DNA of 7,338 bases from Acidobacteriaceae bacterium (GCA_003132825.1 PKYX01000264.1:7975-15312), one strand, 5' to 3'. Positions 1-6,068 are shown, counted from the stretch's first letter. The notes: generated by a model not told the origin, from the letters alone. Made by a program: numbers and translations.

Positions 1-255
1 TGCGCCGACGATTGCCTGAGTGTCGAGAAGCCGGTGATCCTTGAATTGCGGCGGCGGGGAGCGACGGTCGAAACGGAGACGGTCTCGAATCGCCTCGCCT
101 ATGCGTTGCAGGCAGATGCGTTTGCCGCGGCGGTCGAAGGCAAGGCACAGTTTCCCGTGCCCGGCGAAGAAGGCTGGCAAAACCAGGAGATTTTGGACGC
201 CGCTTACCGCAGCATCCAGAGCGGTAAAGCCGAACCGGTGCCCCAGGTGAAGTAG
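1..255 (+). CDS. Gfo/Idh/MocA-family oxidoreductase, C-terminal fragment (5' end outside window)
   Basis: The frame is open from base 1 and ends at TAG (253-255), giving 84 visible residues. The tail reads like the end of the C-terminal alpha/beta domain of Gfo/Idh/MocA dehydrogenases: an alternating strand, the segment 'NRLAYALQADAFAAAVEG', then 'PVPGEEGWQNQEILDAAYRSIQSGK'. These match the family's usual final elements (F-x-x-A-[IV]-x-G, then a helix like ILDAAYRS, then SGK and a short Val/Pro tail). Family members are NAD(P)-dependent and mostly act on sugars, inositols or related polyols. The Rossmann domain and catalytic Lys lie outside the window, so neither substrate nor activity can be judged. 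GTG at 34 is an internal codon and not the start, because the frame runs upstream without a stop. The gene converges on the minus-strand secreted protein, and the 98 bp between them shows no clear terminator. Confidence 0.82.
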   Translation, partial: CADDCLSVEKPVILELRRRGATVETETVSNRLAYALQADAFAAAVEGKAQFPVPGEEGWQNQEILDAAYRSIQSGKAEPVPQVK

Positions 256-353
256 CCCCCTTCGCTGCTGACGGAATCTGGGAGTGAATTTTCGATGTCC
301 GGAAACAATTTAGACCATGGCGCTATCGGTATCCGGCAGAGGAATATAGGGTT

Positions 354-1109
354 TTATCGGGGCGGCGTGCCCTGAGCCTGCACGATGGCCCAGTGCCAGT
401 CCTGGTCCGGACGCAGCGTCGCGCCCAGACTCTGGCGGAAGATAGTGCTTGTCGAGGGTGCGGCTAATCCCTTGAGATGGTAAAGCACGGTCAGGTCGGA
501 ACGTTTTTCCGCCGCCGCGTCATCCCCCGCCACGGCGGGCACCAGTTTGGCCGAGCCATAGCTCGACGCGGTGTTGGCGTCGGAGTGGCGCGCAATGGTC
601 AGGCCAACGGTGATCTCCCGAATGGTCCAGCCCGTCGGGTTATAGACCGTGACCTCGAGCGAATCGCCGTGAATCGCCGCCGGGCCGTCCAACTTGGCCA
701 ACTCGGCGAGCGGCAGATCCTGGGGAACGAACGGATCGGAAAGCAGCGTGGCGGACTGGCCGTTAAAGGAAAGATTGCAGGTTACATCGGGCGAGGACAC
801 TCGCAGGTCCTTCCCGAGGGCTGAGAACGCCAGTCGAACGTCACCCTTGAGCCGGTCTTTCTCGGCTTGTTCCATCACCTGGGAGAGATTGTCGTTGTCA
901 ATGACCGTTTCCGGCGCGGCGGCCGGAGCCTGGATCTTCTCCTTCTCCTTATCTTTCCTTAGCGCTCGGGCCACATCTCCCAAAGGCGCGCTGTTGTCAT
1001 CTGACTGCGCAGCCAGCCGACCGGGGAGCATCAACCCCACCGTTAATACGAGGATCTCGACTCCCACCATCGGGATCCCGAGTCTCGGGAAACCTGAGTT
1101 GCGCATCAT
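354..1109 (-). CDS. Secreted protein of unknown function, acidobacterial type
   Basis: I do not recognise a named family. I chose the ATG at 1109 (251 residues) because GAGGGA lies 9 nt upstream (1119-1124) and a signal peptide follows at once. The longer open frame to 1256 would put about 49 Arg-rich residues of low complexity before it. ATG at 1106 is an equally possible start one codon later. Residues 1-34 look like a Sec signal peptide: Arg-bearing start, hydrophobic 'VGVEILVLTVGLML', cleavage probably after 'RLAA'. Then comes a short helix, 'LGDVARALRKDKEKEK' (about 43-58), a charged and Ala/Pro-rich linker, and a second helix (about 72-92). The C-terminal 150 residues are strand-rich; the part around 152-173, 'VTVYNPTGWTIREITVGLTI', resembles an Ig-like/FxLYD-type beta-sandwich strand pair. 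There is one Cys (about 111), so no internal disulfide. A periplasmic or cell-surface location is inferred. It lies downstream of the efflux operon on the same strand but about 560 bp away, so co-transcription is doubtful. Confidence 0.72.
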   Translation of the reverse strand: MMRNSGFPRLGIPMVGVEILVLTVGLMLPGRLAAQSDDNSAPLGDVARALRKDKEKEKIQAPAAAPETVIDNDNLSQVMEQAEKDRLKGDVRLAFSALGKDLRVSSPDVTCNLSFNGQSATLLSDPFVPQDLPLAELAKLDGPAAIHGDSLEVTVYNPTGWTIREITVGLTIARHSDANTASSYGSAKLVPAVAGDDAAAEKRSDLTVLYHLKGLAAPSTSTIFRQSLGATLRPDQDWHWAIVQAQGTPPR

Positions 1110-1409
1110 GGATTCTGTTCCCTCGACCAGACTCTGCCGGCCGCGCCGCTGGTACCGCCACTCCATTGTGCCGCAAGCGGGCGGCGTTCGGCCCCGCTCC
1201 TTGCCAGGCGCATTCAGTTGATCACTACGCGCATGCCGGAGACTGGTGCTACTCAAATTCTAGTCAGTTGTGAGACGAGAAGGGGCGAGAGAAGGCAAAC
1301 CGAAGTGCTAGAACCTTGGAGCGAACAGGTTCGCCAAGAGCAACAACCCGAGCCTACGAGACGAAGTGCCACGCAATGGGACGGCGCACGCCCAGAACGG
1401 CAAATTTCC
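1110..1409. other. 300-bp stretch without a convincing gene
   Basis: This lies between the secreted-protein gene and the candidate 40-residue frame. Open frames on both strands here have Arg/Ser-rich, low-complexity translations and no ribosome binding sites, so I treat them as chance. For the minus-strand secreted protein the only promoter-like piece I see is TAGAAT (minus strand, 1257-1262). It matches 5 of 6 bases of the -10 consensus but has no acceptable -35 box at 16-18 bp. A start there would give an untranslated leader of about 140 nt. A pair of overlapping inverted repeats at 1311-1338 is listed separately. Confidence 0.5.
1311..1338. repeat. Overlapping, mutually exclusive inverted repeats
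   Basis: Two stems share bases. GAACCT (1311-1316) pairs with AGGTTC (1327-1332). GCGAAC (1321-1326) pairs with GTTCGC (1329-1334), and the latter hairpin can be extended past a small bulge by CTTG (1315-1318) with CAAG (1335-1338). Only one can form at a time. There is no T-run after it on either strand, so it is not a standard intrinsic terminator. It could be a protein-binding site, an RNA switch in the leader of the minus-strand secreted protein, or chance. Confidence 0.3.
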
Positions 1410-1532
1410 TTACAGCAAACCAGAAGAACGGAAACGCGCAACCGGATCGGCCAGTTGTACCGGTTGCCGCTTGAAAATCCACCGAGCCACCGCAATTCCC
1501 AGAGCCGCGTAACACAAATGAACCAGCTTCAT
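1410..1532 (-). CDS. Possible small membrane protein, 40 residues
   Basis: An ATG at 1532 opens a 40-codon frame ending in TAA (1410-1412). AGAGGGG (1538-1544, minus strand) lies 5 nt upstream, a good ribosome binding site. The product starts 'MKLVHLCYAALGIAVARWIF', a plausible single membrane-spanning helix with Lys2 before it and Lys/Arg after it. A polar tail of about 20 residues follows. I recognise no family. Against it: the length is within what chance gives, and about 54% of its third codon positions are G/C by my count, which looks lower than in the flanking genes. In favour: the strong binding site, the hydrophobic N-terminus and the ordered promoter-palindrome-hairpin region directly upstream. 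It sits 137 bp after the pump gene on the same strand, so it could be a last member of that operon or a separate unit. Confidence 0.33.
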   Translation of the reverse strand: MKLVHLCYAALGIAVARWIFKRQPVQLADPVARFRSSGLL

Positions 1533-1537
1533 AGCAA

Positions 1538-1551
1538 CCCCTCTTTAGGGG
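1538..1551 (-). promoter_or_regulatory. Hairpin masking the ribosome binding site of the 40-residue frame
   Basis: The minus-strand sequence CCCCTAAAGAGGGG forms a 5-bp G/C-rich stem (CCCCT with AGGGG) around a 4-nt loop. The 3' arm is the ribosome binding site itself. If transcribed, it would hide that site until opened, which would fit temperature-, ribosome- or protein-dependent control of translation. The stem is short and could be chance. Confidence 0.33.
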
Positions 1552-1564
1552 AGATCGTGATCTC
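1551..1564. promoter_or_regulatory. 14-bp palindrome next to a predicted -10 box (candidate operator)
   Basis: GAGATCGTGATCTC has perfect 6-bp arms (GAGATC and GATCTC) around a GT spacer. It directly follows the -10-like box of the promoter candidate at 1565-1593, where a transcription start and a repressor site would be expected. Its reverse complement differs only in the two central bases. No known operator is recognised. The two GATC cores would also be Dam-type methylation sites if the host has such an enzyme. Confidence 0.33.
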
Positions 1565-1593
1565 AACCTACCAAGGGGTCATCGGTCGGTCAA
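1565..1593 (-). promoter_or_regulatory. Candidate sigma-70-like promoter for the 40-residue frame
   Basis: On the minus strand TTGACC (1588-1593, 5 of 6 to TTGACA) is followed after exactly 17 bp by TAGGTT (1565-1570, only 3 of 6 to TATAAT). A start near 1558 would give a leader of roughly 25 nt to the ATG at 1532. The weak -10 keeps confidence low. Position, spacing and the adjoining palindrome are what make it worth listing. Confidence 0.28.
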
Positions 1594-1634
1594 TGAAACA
1601 AACGTGCCATATTTGGGGGGGAAGTAATCCGCCG

Positions 1635-1670
1635 GTAACCACGACTGGGGAAGGTTCCCGAAATCGTTAC
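1635..1670 (-). terminator. Stem-loop directly after the pump gene, without U-tract
   Basis: The minus strand just after the pump stop codon forms a nested imperfect hairpin: outer arms GTA/TAC and ACGA/TCGT with a small bulge, and a core GGGAA-CC-TTCCC (1648-1659). It begins at the last base of the stop codon. No run of T follows on the minus strand; a C7 tract (1615-1621) lies further down. It could therefore be an mRNA 3'-end protecting hairpin or a weak terminator rather than a standard intrinsic one. Confidence 0.35.
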
Positions 1671-4600
1671 TACACTTGCAGAACGTCCCCATCCCGGGCA
1701 ACTAGTTCATACAGAACGGGATTGACGAAAAAGCCGATGAAGAGGCGGGACACCAGCCCGGCGACGATCACGATGGCGAAAGGCCGCTGGGTATCGGAGC
1801 CAATGCCGGTCGAAAGCGCCGCCGGCAGCAGACCCAGGCAGGCGACCAGGGCGGTCATCATGATGGGACGGAGCCGGAGCAGCGAAGCCTCCCGCGTAGA
1901 GGTGCGGATATCGTTCCCTTCCTGGCGCAATTTGTTGATGTAGGAGACCAAAATCACCGCAGTCTCGACCGAGACGCCGAGCAGGGCCAAAAGCCCCAGG
2001 ACCGAAGAAACGCTGAACGGGGTATGGGTCAGCTTCAGGGCAATCAGCGCCCCCACCGGCTCGGTCATGATGACGCCCAAGGCGATAGTGACCGGGAACT
2101 TAAAATTGCCGTAGAGCGCGAACAGAATCATGAAAATCAAGATGATCGCCAGTGGCCCGATGAAGGAAAGCTGGGCCCGGGCTTCCAGGAACTGGCTGTA
2201 CTCCCCGCCCCATTCCAGCCGGTACCCCTGGGGCAGAACGATTGCCTTGTTTACCGCGGCCTGGCCATCCTGCACGGCGCGCTCGAGATCACGGCCCTCA
2301 ATCGAGTACTGCACGCCAATGTAGCGGGAATTATTTTCGCGGTAAATGAACGATGCCCCGTTCCCCTGCTGGATGTTGGCGAGCTGGCTGAGCGGGATCT
2401 GCTGGCCGTCGGGCGTGCCCACCAGCAGATTTCCAATCTCATGCGCGCTGCTGCGGAATTGGGGCTGCATGCGAACCACCAGATCGAACAGTTTCTCGCC
2501 TTGAATCACCTGGGTAACGGCCTGGCCGCCAACCGCTGCTTGAATCACCGCTTCCACATCGGCGACGTTGACGCCGTAGCGCGCGATCTTGTCGCGGTCC
2601 ACGTCAATCAGCAGGCTGGGCTGGCCGAGTTCACGAACCACGGTCAAATCCGTGAAACCAGGAACCTGGGAAAGGACGTTTTTGATCTGGATGGCTTTGT
2701 CTTGCAGCACATCCAGATCGTCGCCGTAGATTTTGACCGCGAGCGAACTCTTCAGACCGGTGAGGGCCTCGTCCACGGCATCTTCGGCGGGCTGGGTGTA
2801 GTTGAAAATGATCCCAGGAAAGGTGTGCAGCTTCTTGTCGATGGAAGCAATGAGCTCGTCTTTGGTCCGGGTGTCGCTCGTCCACGATGAGTCCTTGTAG
2901 GCCTTCAGACCGACGTAGAACTCGCAGTTGAAAAAGCCGGTGGGGTCGGTGCCGTCGTCGGGACGGCCTAATTCCGAGCCCACGACGGTGACTTGCGGGT
3001 ACGACATGAGAATCTGGCGAATCTCCGGAGCGATCTTGCTGGCTTCCTCGAACGAAATCGTATACGGCATGGTGGCCCGCACCCAGAGCGCGCCTTCATC
3101 GAGGTGGGGCATGAATTCCCCGCCGATAAACGGAATCAGTAGCAGGGTAAGCGCGAAGATGACAGTCGCAATCGCGAGGGTGGTCTTCGGGTGGTCGAGA
3201 GCCCAGTCCAACTGCCCGGCGTACTTCGCCTTCATCCATTCGTAGGGACGATTGGTTTTTTCGCGCACTCCCTTCTTGAACCAGTAGGAAGCCAGCACCG
3301 GAACCAGCGTCAGGGTCAGGATCAGCGCGCCGATCAGTGCGAAGGACATGGTCTCGGCCATGGGATGGAACAGTTTTCCCGAGGGCCCGCTGAGCGCGTA
3401 AATGGGCAGATATCCGGCAATGATGACCGCAACCGAATAGAAAATAGGACGATCGACATCCTTGGCCGCCACCAGGATGACTTCGTTGAGGCTGTATTCC
3501 TTCCCGGCTCGCAAGGCAAGTTCGCGGTAGATGTTCTCCATCATCACGACCGTGCCGTCGATCACGATGCCGAAATCGATCGCGCCAATCGAAAGCAGAT
3601 TGGCGGCGACATCGTGGGCGTGTAGCACGATAAACGCAAACAGGAGGGCGAGCGGAATGGTAAGCGCGACAATAACAGCGGCGCGGAAACTGACCAGAAA
3701 GAAGATCAATACGATCAGCACCAGGACCATGCCGCGGAGCAGGTTATTCTCCACCGTGGTGGTGGTCAGCTCGACCAACTGGCTGCGATCGTAGAAGGGA
3801 TGGATCTTGACGTCCGGCGGCAGAATGTCCCGGTTTAGTTCGTCGGTTTTGGCCTCCACGCCCTTCAGAACATTTTGCGTTTGGTCGCCGCGCAGCATGA
3901 GGATAACGCCTTCGACCGCATCGTCATTGGTCTGAAAGCCGAATTCTCCCAGGCGAGGGGCGTGGCCGATGGTCACCTCGCCGAGATCGCGCACCCGAAT
4001 CGGGACCCCGTGGTTCTCGCCCACCACCACGTTTCCGATGTCGTCCGTCGAGCGGACCAGCCCGATGCCGCGAACGTAGTAGAACTGGCCGCCTTGGGAA
4101 TAGAAACCGCCGCCGGCGTTGGAATTGTTGGCGGTCAGAGCGTTCATGACTTGCGGAATGGTGAAGTGGTAGCCGTAGATGCGGGCGGGATCAAGCAACA
4201 CCTGGTACTGCATCACGGTGCCGCCGAAGCCGGAGTCATCCGCCACCCCGCGCACCGAACGATAGGCGCGCTCGACCACCCAATCCTCGATGGTCTTCAG
4301 CTCCTGCGGCGTGCGATCCGGGCTCTCGAGAACATAGCGGTACACCAGGCCGCTCGGGCTGAACAGCGGCGCCATGGAAGGGGTCACACCCGTTGGAAGC
4401 TGGGCGTCGGCCAGCCGTTGGAACACGATCTGTCGGGCAAAGTAGTCGTCGGTATCTTCGTCAAATGTCAGGATCACATCGGAGAGGCCGTAGAGCGAGA
4501 TGGAGCGCATCACCACCATGTGAGGCACACCATTCATCTCCAGTTCGAGAGGCAGCGTGACCAGACGCTCGACTTCCTCGGCGGCGTGGCCGGGCCACTG

Positions 4601-4753
4601 CGTGATGAGTTCGACTTGGGGGGGAGCAAGGTCGGGATAAGCGTCCACCGGCATGCGGCGGAAAGAAATCACGCCCGCGATGGTGATCGCGGCGGTGAGC
4701 ATCAGCACCAGGAAGCGCTGGCGGAGGGCGGCTTGGACGATGCGGTGGATCAT
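1670..4753 (-). CDS. Heavy-metal efflux RND pump, CzcA/CusA family inner-membrane component
   Basis: This 1027-residue protein has full family length (about 1000-1050). It exchanges protons for metal ions and passes them through the adaptor and outer-membrane channel. The order is: TM1 (about 12-30), large periplasmic porter loop, TM2-TM6 (about 340-491), cytoplasmic linker, TM7 (about 525-543), second periplasmic loop, TM8-TM12 (about 863-1015). TM4 carries 'AIDFGIVIDGTVVMMENIYRE' split as Asp393, Asp399, Glu406, with the same 6- and 7-residue spacing as the proton-relay Asp402/Asp408/Glu415 of CzcA. This marks the divalent-metal (Zn/Co/Cd/Ni) branch. The positions I align to CusA Met573 and Met672 are Arg559 and Glu662, so Cu/Ag transport is unlikely. 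'PAEDAVDEALTGLKSSLAVKIYGDD' (655-679) is the usual second-loop signature. ATG at 4753 fits family N-termini ('MIHRIVQAALRQRFLV') but has no nearby ribosome binding site; it abuts the TGA of a short upstream frame. Oddities: Glu930 in TM10 and a divergent TM12. Confidence 0.96.
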   Translation of the reverse strand: MIHRIVQAALRQRFLVLMLTAAITIAGVISFRRMPVDAYPDLAPPQVELITQWPGHAAEEVERLVTLPLELEMNGVPHMVVMRSISLYGLSDVILTFDEDTDDYFARQIVFQRLADAQLPTGVTPSMAPLFSPSGLVYRYVLESPDRTPQELKTIEDWVVERAYRSVRGVADDSGFGGTVMQYQVLLDPARIYGYHFTIPQVMNALTANNSNAGGGFYSQGGQFYYVRGIGLVRSTDDIGNVVVGENHGVPIRVRDLGEVTIGHAPRLGEFGFQTNDDAVEGVILMLRGDQTQNVLKGVEAKTDELNRDILPPDVKIHPFYDRSQLVELTTTTVENNLLRGMVLVLIVLIFFLVSFRAAVIVALTIPLALLFAFIVLHAHDVAANLLSIGAIDFGIVIDGTVVMMENIYRELALRAGKEYSLNEVILVAAKDVDRPIFYSVAVIIAGYLPIYALSGPSGKLFHPMAETMSFALIGALILTLTLVPVLASYWFKKGVREKTNRPYEWMKAKYAGQLDWALDHPKTTLAIATVIFALTLLLIPFIGGEFMPHLDEGALWVRATMPYTISFEEASKIAPEIRQILMSYPQVTVVGSELGRPDDGTDPTGFFNCEFYVGLKAYKDSSWTSDTRTKDELIASIDKKLHTFPGIIFNYTQPAEDAVDEALTGLKSSLAVKIYGDDLDVLQDKAIQIKNVLSQVPGFTDLTVVRELGQPSLLIDVDRDKIARYGVNVADVEAVIQAAVGGQAVTQVIQGEKLFDLVVRMQPQFRSSAHEIGNLLVGTPDGQQIPLSQLANIQQGNGASFIYRENNSRYIGVQYSIEGRDLERAVQDGQAAVNKAIVLPQGYRLEWGGEYSQFLEARAQLSFIGPLAIILIFMILFALYGNFKFPVTIALGVIMTEPVGALIALKLTHTPFSVSSVLGLLALLGVSVETAVILVSYINKLRQEGNDIRTSTREASLLRLRPIMMTALVACLGLLPAALSTGIGSDTQRPFAIVIVAGLVSRLFIGFFVNPVLYELVARDGDVLQV

Positions 4754-4777
4754 TCAACGGCGGACGGCGTCATCCAT
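4754..4777 (-). promoter_or_regulatory. Seven-codon leader frame abutting the pump start (TGA-ATG), candidate coupling element
   Basis: ATG at 4777 opens a frame reading MDDAVRR and ending in TGA at 4754-4756; the pump ATG follows with no gap. AAGGGGG (4780-4786) is the only strong purine-rich site nearby and lies 2-3 nt before this small ATG, about 26 nt before the pump ATG, too far to serve the pump directly. The simplest reading is that ribosomes load here and re-initiate at the pump. The same frame has earlier ATGs (4804 and 4822, giving 16 or 22 codons), so the true leader length is uncertain, and the spacing before 4777 is short. Confidence 0.27.
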
Positions 4778-4817
4778 TTCCCCCTTTCCGGCCGGGTTGT
4801 TCATTCCATCTGCTTCT

Positions 4818-4893
4818 GTCATTTCGACCGCGGCTACAGATCTGCGTCTCGTCAATGCTCGATGCTCTCCGGGGATCATGCATACGGGATGAC
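4818..4893. repeat. Possible short inverted-repeat element between adaptor and pump genes
   Basis: GTCATTTCG (4818-4826) and CGGGATGAC (4885-4893) are inverted copies matching 7 of 9 bases; in a plus-strand RNA the other two would be G-U pairs. Between them lie a perfect CAGATCTG (4837-4844) and ATGCAT (4878-4883). Spacers with 'GTCAT-TTCG-type ends' remind me of small palindromic elements spread between genes in acidobacterial and other genomes. Whether this one is multi-copy cannot be told from a single window. It fills most of the 151-bp space in an otherwise compact operon. Confidence 0.3.
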
Positions 4894-4904
4894 CTCGCGC
4901 TGCG

Positions 4905-6068
4905 CTAGCGCTGCAGCGAGTTTGCGAACTGCAGGAAAATACTGCCATCGCCGATTACCCGGTCGCCGGGTTTCAGTCCTCCGGTAATCTCGGTTTGGCC
5001 TTGCAGGCTCTCGCCGAGCGTCACCGGACGTTTCCCGAACTGATTGGAAGAAAACTCGGCATACACGAAGGGCTGATTTTCGTTGTCGCGAAGAACGGCC
5101 GCATCCGGCACCGAAATCGCATTCTTGATCGCGCCCGCGTTCACCGTGGCCACCACATACATATCCTTTTTCAACTTCCCCCCGGGGTTGCTGGTCTCGA
5201 TGCGAGCTTGCAGGGTGCGAGTGTTCGGATCGAGCGCTGCGGCGATGTAGGAAATGCGTCCGTGGAATACGTCGGGATAGGCGTCGGTTTGTATGGCGAC
5301 CACATCGCCGACATGCACGTAGGGCAAATCTATTTGATAAATGTTGACCAGCACCCACACGCTGCTGGTGTCGGAAATGGTGAAACATTGGCTGGATGCG
5401 GGCTGAATCAGTTGTCCCACCGAAACCAATTGTTCCACCACTTCACCGCCAATCGGCGCTAGCACCGGAACTTCATAGGACGGAGGCGCCTTGATGAGTG
5501 CGTCCGGGTCGCTGATGCCCATGACCTTCAGCGCGGCCTCGGAGGCAGCTAAATCGGCTCCGGCCTGCACCTCTGCCGATTCGGCGGCCACCATGTCGCG
5601 CTCGGAAATAGCGTGGTGGGTGTACAAGTCCTGGGCGCGAGCGTACTCCCGTTGCGCCAGCTGGTAGGCATCTTTGGCCTTCAGATAGTTCGAGCGCAGC
5701 TGGGAGAAATCCGGGCTGGCCACGTAGAGCATGGGTTGGCCTTTGGTGACTCTCTGCCCAGGAGCAATCAGAATGCGGCTGACCGGGCCACTGACCTGCG
5801 TGATCACCGGCGTGGTGCGAAAACTGTTGTAGGCCACGGCGCCGGTCAGGCGCAGAGTCCGCGCCAGGCTTTTCGGCTGGACGGTCAGCAGTTGCACATG
5901 CGACATCTGGTCGGCCGGGATGGAAAACAATTCGGCGTTGCCCGAATCCTTTTTGGCCGGAGCTTCCGAGCTCGGGCCATCGCAACCCGCGACCAACAGC
6001 AGCACGGCCGACGCCACCAGCGCCCCCGCCCACCGCCGCCCGACCATCTTTCCTTTGGGCCAGTTCAT
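4905..6068 (-). CDS. Efflux RND periplasmic adaptor lipoprotein (CzcB/CusB-like membrane fusion protein)
   Basis: This 387-residue adaptor would join the RND pump to the outer-membrane channel. Residues 1-29 form a lipoprotein signal with lipobox 'VAGC', so Cys29 would be lipidated. Asp30 follows; in E. coli an Asp there keeps lipoproteins in the inner membrane, which suits an adaptor. Domains in order: first half of the lipoyl/barrel-sandwich domain (about 88-118, 'GPVSRILIAPGQRVTKGQPMLYV'-type strands with the Gly-Gln turn), helical hairpin (about 120-182), second lipoyl half (about 200-232), beta-barrel (about 235-310) and membrane-proximal domain (about 315-380, ending 'GLKPGDRVIGDGSIFL'). 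There is no Met-rich or His-rich metal-binding extension, so it looks structural rather than a metal chaperone. ATG at 6068 is supported by GAGGA (6076-6080) 7 nt upstream and overlaps the channel gene's stop by 4 bp (ATGA), implying coupled translation. Confidence 0.95.
   Translation of the reverse strand: MNWPKGKMVGRRWAGALVASAVLLLVAGCDGPSSEAPAKKDSGNAELFSIPADQMSHVQLLTVQPKSLARTLRLTGAVAYNSFRTTPVITQVSGPVSRILIAPGQRVTKGQPMLYVASPDFSQLRSNYLKAKDAYQLAQREYARAQDLYTHHAISERDMVAAESAEVQAGADLAASEAALKVMGISDPDALIKAPPSYEVPVLAPIGGEVVEQLVSVGQLIQPASSQCFTISDTSSVWVLVNIYQIDLPYVHVGDVVAIQTDAYPDVFHGRISYIAAALDPNTRTLQARIETSNPGGKLKKDMYVVATVNAGAIKNAISVPDAAVLRDNENQPFVYAEFSSNQFGKRPVTLGESLQGQTEITGGLKPGDRVIGDGSIFLQFANSLQR

Noticed and set aside
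256..353. Bidirectional terminator between the two convergent genes at the left end
   Set aside because: I found no GC-rich stem followed by a T-run on either strand in this 98-bp gap.
295..375. 26-codon plus-strand frame with GGGAG 9 nt upstream
   Set aside because: Too short, overlaps the 3' end of the secreted-protein gene, polar translation with no features, and lies in a convergent gap.
1110..1256. N-terminal extension of the secreted protein to an ATG at 1256
   Set aside because: The extra 49 residues are Arg-rich and would place the signal peptide internally; the ATG at 1109 has a ribosome binding site and immediate signal sequence.
1311..1334. LexA/SOS-box-like GAAC/GTTC motifs
   Set aside because: The spacing GAAC-N2-GTTC and direct GAAC-N8-GAAC do not fit the GAAC-N4-GTTC or GTTC-N7-GTTC boxes I know, and no SOS gene is nearby.
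1615..1621. G7/C7 tract as a phase-variation site
   Set aside because: It is a single short homopolymer outside any coding frame and not within the spacer of a recognised promoter; no support beyond its length.
1218..1943. 241-codon plus-strand open frame crossing the intergenic region into the pump gene's 3' end
   Set aside because: Arg/Ser/Thr-rich low-complexity translation, no ribosome binding site seen, and its second half is antisense to the pump gene.
2024..2890. 288-codon open frame on the plus strand opposite the pump gene
   Set aside because: Antisense shadow of the well-supported pump gene; the translation resembles no protein family.
3875..4987. 370-codon open frame on the plus strand opposite the pump and adaptor genes
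   Set aside because: It is antisense to two clearly real genes, has a His/Arg/Asp-rich translation without family features, and spans the gap between them. It is an expected by-product of GC-rich codon use on the opposite strand.
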